Shown: in pieces, positions 41,304-49,139 of the stretch
Layout: every line of letters starts with the position of its first letter
How positions within the stretch are numbered: position 1 is the first letter of the stretch
Assembly: GCF_020819595.1 (NCBI RefSeq)
Contig: NZ_JAJHNP010000022.1
Coordinates: 105,226 to 169,225 of the forward strand
Reading direction: 5' to 3'
Length of the DNA stretch: 64,000 bases
From: Streptomyces barringtoniae
GTDB lineage: Bacteria; Actinomycetota; Actinomycetes; Streptomycetales; Streptomycetaceae
Notes under the pieces: generated by a model
Databases searched by the model: none
What the model was told of the DNA's origin: nothing
What the model saw: only the letters and a program-made list of their open reading frames with translations
Program-made: the position numbers and the translations under genes

Positions 41304-42329
41304 GTGGCGTCCAACCGGCCCGCCCCAGAAGCCCCGTTCGTGCCCGCGCAAGCCCAGCCGGAGACCTTCGGCTACGGCGCCTACCGCGCCGAGGAGGGGC
41401 CCTGGGAGGAGTGGAACCCCACCGAGGACTCCGTCACCCCGGTCCGTGGCCGGCACCGCGTCGCCAAGCAGCGCGGCGGCTTCGCCCGCAGCTCCACCGT
41501 CCTCGGCGTCGGCGTGATGGCCGCGGTCGGCGCGGGCGGCATGGCCAGCGCCAACACCGGCAAGCCGCCGGTCTCCATATCCCTGCCGGACCTGGACTCC
41601 GTCGAGCACATCTTCGGCGACTCCTCCGACGCGCCCCAGGCCACTGCCACCGGCCTCAGCAAGGTCGGCGTGACCACCGACAGCGCCGGCAGCGGCAACG
41701 CCGGCGAGGCCCTGCGCAACCGGATCATGGCCCAGGCCGAGCAGCAGCAGAGCAAGGCCGACAGCAGGGCCACCGCCGCCGCGATCGCCGCGGCCGACAA
41801 GCAGACCGCCGCCGCGGCCGCCAAGGCGGAGCAGGCCGCCGCCGCCAAGGCCGCCGACGCCAAGGAGAAGGCGGAGGCCGACGCCAAGAAGGCCGCCGAG
41901 GCCAAGCGGCTGGCCGAGCTGGCCAAGGAGTACACGCTGCCGGTCGTCTCGTACACGATCACCGGTACCTTCGGGCAGCCCGGCGCGATGTGGTCCTCCG
42001 GCTACCACACCGGCCTCGACTTCGCCGCCCCCACCGGCACCCTCATCAAGGCCGTCCACAGCGGCACGGTCACCCAGGCCGGCTGGGCGGGCGCCTACGG
42101 CTACCGCACCGTCATCACCCTGGACGACGGCACCGAGCTGTGGTTCTGCCACCAGTCCTCGATCAACGTCTCCGTCGGGCAGAAGGTCTCCACCGGCCAG
42201 GTCATCGGACGCGTCGGCGCCACCGGCAACGTCACCGGCCCGCACCTGCACCTGGAGGTCCACCCGAACGGCCAGGCCACCGCCATCGACCCGGCGCCGT
42301 GGCTGCGGGAGAAGGGTCTCACCCCCTGA
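41304..42329 (+). CDS. M23-family cell-wall metallopeptidase
   Basis: This 341-residue secreted wall hydrolase has a long N-terminal part and a hydrophobic segment (SSTVLGVGVMAAVGAGGMAS, about residues 63-82). A long Ala/Lys-rich coiled coil (about 135-210) leads to a LytM/M23 domain. The zinc site is visible as HTGLDFAAP (His, Asp) and PHLHLEVHP (His-x-His). Together with the upstream c-di-AMP riboswitch it belongs to the wall-remodelling genes used during germination and growth. The GTG at 41304 follows a GGAAAGGAG site. A hairpin terminator follows. Confidence 0.93.
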   Translation: MASNRPAPEAPFVPAQAQPETFGYGAYRAEEGPWEEWNPTEDSVTPVRGRHRVAKQRGGFARSSTVLGVGVMAAVGAGGMASANTGKPPVSISLPDLDSVEHIFGDSSDAPQATATGLSKVGVTTDSAGSGNAGEALRNRIMAQAEQQQSKADSRATAAAIAAADKQTAAAAAKAEQAAAAKAADAKEKAEADAKKAAEAKRLAELAKEYTLPVVSYTITGTFGQPGAMWSSGYHTGLDFAAPTGTLIKAVHSGTVTQAGWAGAYGYRTVITLDDGTELWFCHQSSINVSVGQKVSTGQVIGRVGATGNVTGPHLHLEVHPNGQATAIDPAPWLREKGLTP

Positions 42330-42352
42330 CGCGTCCTTTCGGGCGATCTTGA

Positions 42353-42389
42353 CGCCGACGGTGGAATGCGATCATCCACCGTCGGCGTT
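42353..42389 (+). terminator. Terminator of the M23 gene
   Basis: A 14-bp perfect stem (ACGCCGACGGTGGA and complement) with a 9-nt loop lies 24 bp after the stop and ends 10 bp before the next ATG. The next gene would need a promoter overlapping it or read-through. Confidence 0.8.
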
Positions 42390-42399
42390 GGCATAGAGC

Positions 42400-43344
42400 A
42401 TGACCTCTTTGCGCACACTCGGTTCCTCCGACCTCCAGGTCTTCCCGCTCTGCCTCGGTGGCAACGTCTTCGGCTGGACCGCCGACGAGGACACCTCCTT
42501 CGCCGTCCTCGACGGCTACACGGCGGCCGGCGGCAACTTCATCGACACCGCCGACTCCTACTCGGCGTGGATCGAGGGCCACAAGGGCGGCGAGTCCGAG
42601 ACGATCATCGGCAAGTGGGTCAGGGCCCGCGGCAACCGCGACCGCGTCGTCATCGCCACCAAGGTCAGCCAGCACCCGGAGTTCCAGGGCCTGTCCGCCG
42701 CCAACATCAAGGCCGCCGCCGACGCCTCCCTGCGCCGCCTGGACACCGACTACATCGACCTCTACTACACCCACTTCGACAAGCCCGAGATCCCGGTCGA
42801 GGAGATCGTCGGCGCGCTGGACGAGCTGGTGAGGGCGGGCAAGGTCCGCCACATCGCCGCCTCCAACATCAGCCCCGAGCGGCTGAAGGCCTCGCTCGAC
42901 TTCTCCGACCGCGAGGGCCTGGCCCGCTATGTGGCCCTCCAGCCCCACTACAACCTCGTCTCCCGCGACACCTACGAGGGCCCGCTGCAGGACCTGGCCG
43001 CCAAGGAGGGCCTGTCCGCCGTGCCGTACTTCTCCCTGGCCGCGGGCTTCCTGACCGGCAAGTACCGCCCCGGCACCAAGGTCGACAGCGCCCGTGCGGG
43101 CCGGGCCCAGGAGTACGCGGAGACCGAGCGCGGCCAGAAGGTCCTCGCGGCCCTGGACGAGATCGCCGCCGCCCATGACGCCCCCGTCGCCACGATCGCC
43201 CTCGCCTGGCTCGCGGCCCAGCCGACGATCACGGCCCCGATCGCCTCGGCCCGCACGACGGACCAGCTCCCGGCCCTCCTGGACGTGGCGGAGCTGAAGC
43301 TGACGGAGGAGGAACTGGCGAGCCTGACGGCAGCGTCCGCCTGA
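42400..43344 (+). CDS. Aldo/keto reductase
   Basis: This 314-residue NADPH-dependent TIM-barrel oxidoreductase has the catalytic tetrad region: FIDTADSYSAW (Asp, Tyr), VVIATKVSQHP (Lys) and LYYTHFDKPEIPVEE (His). NADPH contacts include GPLQDLAAKEGLSAVPYFSL and IASARTTDQLPALLD near the C-terminus. The pattern LGSSDLQVFPLCLGGNVFGW at the start fits the AKR11-like group. The substrate is unknown. The ATG at 42400 follows a terminator with almost no room for a separate leader. Confidence 0.95.
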   Translation: MTSLRTLGSSDLQVFPLCLGGNVFGWTADEDTSFAVLDGYTAAGGNFIDTADSYSAWIEGHKGGESETIIGKWVRARGNRDRVVIATKVSQHPEFQGLSAANIKAAADASLRRLDTDYIDLYYTHFDKPEIPVEEIVGALDELVRAGKVRHIAASNISPERLKASLDFSDREGLARYVALQPHYNLVSRDTYEGPLQDLAAKEGLSAVPYFSLAAGFLTGKYRPGTKVDSARAGRAQEYAETERGQKVLAALDEIAAAHDAPVATIALAWLAAQPTITAPIASARTTDQLPALLDVAELKLTEEELASLTAASA

Positions 43345-43450
43345 TCCTTCCTGCCGGCTTGGTGCTTGCGCCGCAACGGTGTTCAGTCACGACGGTGCTC
43401 AGTCACGACGGCGGATTCCGGCGGTGCCGAATCCCCCGCAACCCGATGGG

Positions 43451-44776
43451 TTACGACTGATACGGGTTGTAGGAGGAGTAGGGCGCCGCCGGATGGCCGT
43501 AGCCCGGCAGATACGCCGTAGGCATCGGCACCGGTGCCGCGTACATCTGCCGAACCGGCGGAGCCACCCGCATCGCATACTCCAACGCCGGCCGCGCCGC
43601 ATTCCGCCGCTTCCACAGCTCGTCCAGCAGCTCCCGCTCCCGTACGACGAAGTCGGCCCCGGCCTTGCCCTGCCGCCCCCGGCGCCGCAGAAACGCGAGT
43701 GAGGTGGCGTACGACTCGTAGCGCGCCACCTCCCGTGCCACCGGCTTGCCACCGTGGTGCCGGGCGTAGTCACGGGCCGTCCGCCGGGCCCGCATCGACC
43801 CGAGCGCGAACGGCTCGGCCGGCCCCAGCCACCCGGCCAGCACATACGCCGGCAGCTCCTCCCGCACGGTCCGCAGCTCCCGCTGCCGCGTCCAGATCGC
43901 GAGCCAGGTCAGCAGCCCGAACACGGGCATCATGAATCCGCCGTAGACGGCGAAGAACCCGAACTCGCCGAAGGTGGAGGAGCCGTTCCAGAAGGCGTGC
44001 ATGCTCATCGCGAGCAGCAGACCGCACACCGGCAGCAGCATCCGCCGGGCGCGCTGCCGCTCGGCGGAGAGCGCGGCGATGCCGAAGCCGAGGCCGGTCA
44101 TGGTGGTGAACAGGGGGTGCGCGAACGGGGACATCACGATGCGCACGAAGAAGGTGGCGGCGGTGACCGAGGCGATACCGCTGCCGCCGCTGACCTGGTC
44201 GGCTCCGAAGGCCGTACCCAGGTAGAGGATGTTCTCGGTGAACGCGAACCCGGTGGCGGTGATGCCCGCTATCACCACCCCGTCGACGATCCCGGTGAAG
44301 TGACGTCTGCGGAAGAGGAAGACCAGCAGGACGGCGGCGGCCTTGGCGGACTCCTCCACGATGGGCGCGATCACGGTGGCGCCGAGGGTGTTGGCACTGG
44401 CCGGATCGGCCGTCGCGGTGGCTATCCACTTCGTCGCGAAGCTGTTGGCGACGATGGCTATCAGCGCCGCCGCGCAGGCCCCCCAGGCGAAGGCGAAGAC
44501 CAGGTTCCGCCAGGGGCCGGGTTCCACGCGGTCCAGCCACCGGAAGGCGGCTATGAGCCACGGCACGGGCAGCACGGCGAGACCGATCCCGACGAGAAAC
44601 CCCTCGGTACCGGTCTGTCGGCGCACCAGCGCGAGGATGACGAGTCCGGACAGCGCGAGCAGTGTGATCAGTGCCCCGTACCGCACCCACCTGTGCTGCC
44701 ACCAGTGCGGGTGGCGGAGCGGCACGGGGCCGTGGGGGCCCGGCGGATACGTCGGAAACGGAGGACTGGTGGCCAC
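43451..44776 (-). CDS. PrsW-family intramembrane metalloprotease
   Basis: This 441-residue protein has about eight hydrophobic segments in residues 30-300. The PrsW motifs are present: VIAPIVEESAKAAAVLL (EE-x3-K), GFAFTENILYLGTAF (F-x3-EN), and His residues in SPFAHPLFTTMTGLG and SMHAFWN. Homologues cleave anti-sigma factors within the membrane. The C-terminal 130 residues are cytoplasmic and Arg/Tyr/Pro-rich (VPMPTAYLPGYGHPAAPY). No anti-sigma gene is adjacent, so its target is unknown. It is followed downstream by a converging aldo/keto reductase gene. Confidence 0.9.
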   Translation of the reverse strand: MATSPPFPTYPPGPHGPVPLRHPHWWQHRWVRYGALITLLALSGLVILALVRRQTGTEGFLVGIGLAVLPVPWLIAAFRWLDRVEPGPWRNLVFAFAWGACAAALIAIVANSFATKWIATATADPASANTLGATVIAPIVEESAKAAAVLLVFLFRRRHFTGIVDGVVIAGITATGFAFTENILYLGTAFGADQVSGGSGIASVTAATFFVRIVMSPFAHPLFTTMTGLGFGIAALSAERQRARRMLLPVCGLLLAMSMHAFWNGSSTFGEFGFFAVYGGFMMPVFGLLTWLAIWTRQRELRTVREELPAYVLAGWLGPAEPFALGSMRARRTARDYARHHGGKPVAREVARYESYATSLAFLRRRGRQGKAGADFVVRERELLDELWKRRNAARPALEYAMRVAPPVRQMYAAPVPMPTAYLPGYGHPAAPYSSYNPYQS

Positions 44777-44818
44777 GGCATCGACCCTAACGGTGACGGG
44801 ACGAGGGGCTGGAGCGGA

Positions 44819-45670
44819 TTATCGGTCCTGGTGCGGTACGCGACGGAAGAGCAGATCGTTCACCACGTGTCCCTTGTCCAGTCCCTGCCCCTCGAAACGG
44901 GTCAGCGGCCGGTACTCGGGGCGCGCTGCGAAGCCGCCGTCCGCCTGCGTGTTCTCGAAGTCTGGGTGCGCGGTGAGCACCTCGAGCATCTGCTCGGCGT
45001 ACGGCTCCCAGTCGGTCGCGCAGTGCACGAGCGCGCCGGGCTTCAGCCGGGTCGCGGCGAGCGTCAGGAACTCGGGCTGGATGAGCCGCCGCTTGTGGTG
45101 CCGCTTCTTGGGCCAGGGGTCCGGGAAGTACACGCGCAGCCCGTCGAGCGAGTCGGAAGTGAGCATCTCCCGGAGCAGGATGATCGCGTCCCCGTTGCCG
45201 ACGCGGACGTTGGACAGCCCGTTGCGGTCGGCGAGACCCAGCAGATTGCCCTGCCCCGGGGTGTGCACGTCGACGGCGAGGATGTTGGTGTCCGGGTCGG
45301 TGGCGGCCATCTGCGCGGTGGCCTCGCCCATCCCGAACCCGATCTCCAGGACGACGGGCCGGTCGTTCCCGAACAGCTCGGGGAGGTCGATGACCTGCTG
45401 CCCGTCGATGTCCAGCCCCCACTTGGGCCACAGCCGCTGCAGCGCGTCCGCCTGCCCGGCGGTCACCCGGCTGCGCCGCGGCTGGAAACTCCGGATCCGC
45501 CGCTCGAAGTGCGATCCGGCGGGATCGGCCTTGGGACCGTCCGGAAACCGCGGCTCCCCCTTCGCCCGGGTATGCCGGACGGACGCGCCGGGGGCGTGGG
45601 GGGCCGGCGAGGGGGCTTCGGGGGCGTTGAGGAAGTCAGACACAGTGCTTCCGATTTTACGGTGCTCCAT
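44819..45670 (-). CDS. trmB: tRNA (guanine-N7-)-methyltransferase
   Basis: TrmB makes m7G46 in tRNA variable loops using SAM. The 283-residue protein has the SAM site VLEIGFGMGEATAQMA, NILAVDVHTPGQG and the family signature VYFPDPWPKKRHHKRRL. The C-terminal TDWEPYAEQMLEVLTAH binds substrate. ATG 45670 is chosen because GGGAGGG lies eight bases upstream; an earlier in-frame start lacks this. The N-terminal 50 residues are an actinobacterial extension of low complexity. The gap to the PrsW gene is 42 bp on the same strand, so they may be cotranscribed. Confidence 0.95.
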   Translation of the reverse strand: MEHRKIGSTVSDFLNAPEAPSPAPHAPGASVRHTRAKGEPRFPDGPKADPAGSHFERRIRSFQPRRSRVTAGQADALQRLWPKWGLDIDGQQVIDLPELFGNDRPVVLEIGFGMGEATAQMAATDPDTNILAVDVHTPGQGNLLGLADRNGLSNVRVGNGDAIILLREMLTSDSLDGLRVYFPDPWPKKRHHKRRLIQPEFLTLAATRLKPGALVHCATDWEPYAEQMLEVLTAHPDFENTQADGGFAARPEYRPLTRFEGQGLDKGHVVNDLLFRRVPHQDR

Positions 45671-45767
45671 CAGGGTGCCCTCCCGGCCGACCGGGACGGG
45701 CGGTCGGGCGGGCAAGCGGGGGTTTCACAAGCGGGGGTTTCAGGGGACGGATCCCCCGGGTACGGCG

Positions 45768-46985
45768 CTACAGCGAACCGAGCATGTCCAGCACCCGCCG
45801 CCCGACTTCCCGCCCGATCGGCAAGGAAGCGGTGGCCGCAGGCGAGGGCGCGTTCAGCACGTGCACGGTACGAGCCCTCTCCTTGATCAGGAAGTCGTCC
45901 ACCAGCGTCCCGTCCCGCAACACCGCCTGCGCCCGCACTCCGGCAGGAGCCCGCACCAGGTCGTCCGCCTCCACCCCGGGCAGCAATCTGCGCACCGCCT
46001 CCAGGAACGCCCCCTTCGACAGCGAGCGGTGCAGCTCCCCCGCGCCGTATCTCCAGTGCCGCCGGGCGATCGCCCACGACCCCGGCCAGGCCACGGTCCC
46101 GGCCAGCTCCCGGGGCCGTACGACCCGCCAGCCGTACCCCTCCCGGGCCAGGGCCGGCACCGCGTTGGGGCCGATGTGCACACCGCCGTCGATGCCCCGG
46201 GTCAGATGGACGCCGAGGAACGGAAAGGCCGGGTCCGGCACCGGATACACCAGGCCGCGCACCAGCTCCGGCCGCGCCAGCTCGTAGTACTCCCCGCGGA
46301 ACGGCACGATCCGCACCGGGGGCTCGTCCCCGGTCAGCCGCGCGATCTCGTCGCAGTACAGCCCGGCGCAGTTCACCAGCACGCGCGCGCGTACGACGTC
46401 TCCGCCCGAGGTGAGCACGGCCACACCCCGCTCCGGCCGCCGGTCGATCCGTACGACCCGGGTGCCGTACCGGATCTCGGCCCCGGAGGCCCGCGCCAGC
46501 TGCCGGGCGACGCCGACGAAGTCGCACACGCCGGTGGTCCCGACGTGTATGGCGGCCAGCCCCCTCACCTCGGGCTCGTACTCACCGATCTGCGCGGCGC
46601 CCAGCTCCCGCACCGGAATCCCGTTCTCCCGCCCCCGTTGCACGAGTGCGTGCAGCCGGGGCAGCTCCTCCCGCTCGGTGGCGACGATCAGCTTTCCGGT
46701 GACGGCGTGCGCGATGCCGTACTCGGCGCAGAACTTGACCATCTCGGCGGCGCCCCGCACCGCGTACCGCGCCTTGAGGGAGCCCGGCCGGTAGTAGATC
46801 CCGCTGTGGATGACCCCGCTGTTGCGTCCCGTCTGGTGCCGGGCCGGTCCCGGCTCCTTCTCCAGCACGGTGACCGCCGTGCCCGGCGCGGCCCGCGTGA
46901 TCGCATACGCGGTGGACAGCCCGACGATCCCCCCACCGACCACGAGCACGTCACAGTCGTACGCCCCGACCGGCACCTGCACCAC
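45768..46985 (-). CDS. lhgO: L-2-hydroxyglutarate oxidase
   Basis: LhgO is an FAD-dependent membrane-associated oxidase that turns L-2-hydroxyglutarate into 2-oxoglutarate and feeds electrons to quinones. The 405-residue protein has the dinucleotide-binding VLVVGGGIVGLSTAYAI, the DAO-family GRNSGVIHSGIYYRPGSLKA, VNCAGLYCDEIARL and a C-terminal FAD contact HVLNAPSPAATASLPIG. The ATG at 46985 is directly upstream of MVQVPVGAYDCD. It precedes trmB by about 100 bp on the same strand. Confidence 0.93.
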   Translation of the reverse strand: MVQVPVGAYDCDVLVVGGGIVGLSTAYAITRAAPGTAVTVLEKEPGPARHQTGRNSGVIHSGIYYRPGSLKARYAVRGAAEMVKFCAEYGIAHAVTGKLIVATEREELPRLHALVQRGRENGIPVRELGAAQIGEYEPEVRGLAAIHVGTTGVCDFVGVARQLARASGAEIRYGTRVVRIDRRPERGVAVLTSGGDVVRARVLVNCAGLYCDEIARLTGDEPPVRIVPFRGEYYELARPELVRGLVYPVPDPAFPFLGVHLTRGIDGGVHIGPNAVPALAREGYGWRVVRPRELAGTVAWPGSWAIARRHWRYGAGELHRSLSKGAFLEAVRRLLPGVEADDLVRAPAGVRAQAVLRDGTLVDDFLIKERARTVHVLNAPSPAATASLPIGREVGRRVLDMLGSL

Positions 46986-47046
46986 CTCCCACCTCGATAG
47001 TGCACTGCGCCACTGACAACGCCTTCAAACGCGGGTGTGACGGTTC

Positions 47047-48471
47047 TCAGGCCGAAGTCATCAACAGCGGGCGCGCCCGCTCCCGCAGCTCCATCACCCT
47101 CGGCTCGTCCCCGTACGGCTCCAGCCGGTGCAGAAGGTCCTTCACGTACTCGGTCGTGCGCGCCGACGAGATCCGACCGGCCACCTCCACTGCCCGCACC
47201 CCCTGCTCGCAGGCGGCGTCGAGGTTCCCGGACTCCAGCTCGGCGACGGCCGAGACGACCAGCCGCAGGCCGTGCGACCGCACGAACTCCTCGGTCGGCT
47301 TCGACAAGGCCTGTTCCGTGAACCTCCGCACCTGCCGGGGAGCCTTCAGGTCCCGGTAGCATTCGGCAGCATCTGCAGCAAAACGGTCATATCCATAGAA
47401 TCCAAGCCAAGAAGGATCGTTGTCCCCCTCCCGGGACCGCTCCAGCCATCCCTCGGCCGCCTTCAGCGCCGCACCCGCCGCCTGCGCGTCCCCCGCACGC
47501 GCGTGTGCCCGCGCCTCCACCAGCCGGAAGAAACTCATCGTGCGCGCGGTCGCCAGCCCGCGGTTCCGCTCCAGCGCGGCCTGCGCCAGATCGACCCCCT
47601 CGTCGCCGAAGCCGCGGTACGTCGCCTGCAACGACATGGAGGCCAGCACATAGCCCCCCAGCGGGACGTCCGCCGCCGCGCGCGCGAGCCGCAGCGCCTG
47701 GATGTAGTACCGCTGTGCCGCCTCCTGCTGGCCGGTGTCGAAGGCCATCCATCCGGCGAGCCGGGTGAGTTCGGCGGACGCCCCGAAGAGCGCGCGGCCC
47801 ACTTCGTCGGAGTAGGCGCCGAGCAGCAGCGGCGCCGCCTCCACCCGCAGGCACTCCGGCACCATCGACGAACGCCAGTCCCCGCCCCCGTACTTGGAGT
47901 CCCAGCGCCGCGCGTCCTCGGCGGCCTCCCGCAGCTTACGCACATCGCTGTGGCCGACTTTGATCGGTGCGCCGGAGCCCTCGGTGGAGCCGGCCTCCCG
48001 CGCGACCGAGCTGTCGGCGGGGGTTATCAGCCAGCGCGAGGCAGGCGTTGCGTATGCGCTCACTGCGAACGATCCGGCGAGCGACTGCCAGATGCCGCCG
48101 GAGCCGGCCCGGCGCCCGGCGAGGTCGAGACGGTACAGCTCCGTCGCCGACTTCACCGCCTGTCCGACGTCTCTGGGGAAGGCGAGGCCCACTTCGGGCG
48201 CGGGATCCGCGTCCGCCAGGCCGATCTCGTGGAGCGGCACCGGGCGGCCGAGCTTCTGGCCGATGGCGGCCGCGATGAGGTGCGGAGCCGCGCCCTGCGG
48301 CACCATCCCCTTCGACACCCAGCGCGCCACCGAGGTCTTGTCGTAGCGAAGAGTCAACCCGCGTTGCGCCCCAAGGTCGTTGACGCGCCTGGCGAGTCCT
48401 GCGTTGCTGATTCCCGCGAGGGCGAGAACGGCGCCGAGCTTTTCGTTCGGCCCGCGTTGCTCCCTGGACAT
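47047..48471 (-). CDS. Nsd-like regulatory protein (SCO4114-type, sporulation associated)
   Basis: This 474-residue protein is of the Streptomyces Nsd/SCO4114 type. An N-terminal helix-turn-helix-like segment (LGAVLALAGISNAGLARRVND, then TSVARWVSKGMVPQGAAP) is followed by an all-helical TPR-like body (EAAQRYYIQALRLARAAADV; LVEARAHARAGDAQAAGAALKA). Relatives such as NsdA and NsdB influence antibiotic production and development. The ATG at 48471 is at MSREQRGPNEKLGAVLALAG. A 668-bp intergenic region separates it from a divergent asparagine-synthetase-like gene. DNA binding is inferred. Confidence 0.88.
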   Translation of the reverse strand: MSREQRGPNEKLGAVLALAGISNAGLARRVNDLGAQRGLTLRYDKTSVARWVSKGMVPQGAAPHLIAAAIGQKLGRPVPLHEIGLADADPAPEVGLAFPRDVGQAVKSATELYRLDLAGRRAGSGGIWQSLAGSFAVSAYATPASRWLITPADSSVAREAGSTEGSGAPIKVGHSDVRKLREAAEDARRWDSKYGGGDWRSSMVPECLRVEAAPLLLGAYSDEVGRALFGASAELTRLAGWMAFDTGQQEAAQRYYIQALRLARAAADVPLGGYVLASMSLQATYRGFGDEGVDLAQAALERNRGLATARTMSFFRLVEARAHARAGDAQAAGAALKAAEGWLERSREGDNDPSWLGFYGYDRFAADAAECYRDLKAPRQVRRFTEQALSKPTEEFVRSHGLRLVVSAVAELESGNLDAACEQGVRAVEVAGRISSARTTEYVKDLLHRLEPYGDEPRVMELRERARPLLMTSA

Positions 48472-49139
48472 GCGCCACCCCTCGACACAGACGGCTGCCG
48501 CGCTGGCATAACCATGCGGCATTCGTAAACCCAGCGTAGTTCGCCGCATCCCAAGCGTTAAGGGGCATTGTTCCGGATGGCGGGATTGTGGTCCGTACGG
48601 AAGTGCGGTCCTGTACGCACCGTGCACGACCTGTCGCCTCGTGCCCCCGCGCGTGTGGCCGTGCGCCCGTCCGTGCGCTCTTCTCCGGCCATCGGGGGAG
48701 CGGTTCCATGGCTCTTGCGTGGGTCGGCCCGCTGTACTGGATCCAGTGGGCTGGGGGACACCGCCACCTTCATCCCCGCGGGTGGCGGACCGGTCCGGGA
48801 GGCGATGCCCGCCTCCCGGACTGTGCGCATGTTCGCGCCGCCGCGCGCTCCGCAGGCCTGTACGGAGCGTGCTCAAGTCACGGTTCGTTCAGCATATTTG
48901 GCTGAAAATCATCCCTGCCTGCGTGGGTCGACAGGTGCTCCGACCATGCAACTTGAGGGCGCGAACGGCGATTTGAGGGAGCGTACAGGGGGCGCATTCG
49001 AGTCGCCCCCGTCCCATGCCCGCTGGGCATTTCCCTCGATCGAAGCCGGTGCCGCCGCACTTCCACAACGCGCCTCTCATGGCAGCATGGGGGTCCGGTT
49101 CATACGGTGCACTGTTGTCCACAGCCTGTGGAGGCGTCG
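48472..49139. other. 668-bp non-coding region between Nsd-like and Asn-synthetase-like genes
   Basis: No convincing gene is visible in this divergent region. The part near 48480-48560 is AT-richer and probably holds the Nsd-like promoter. The stretch 48890-49000 is also AT-rich (CATATTTGGCTGAAAATC) and could hold a promoter for the rightward gene. I found no clear operator or hairpin. Confidence 0.4.
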
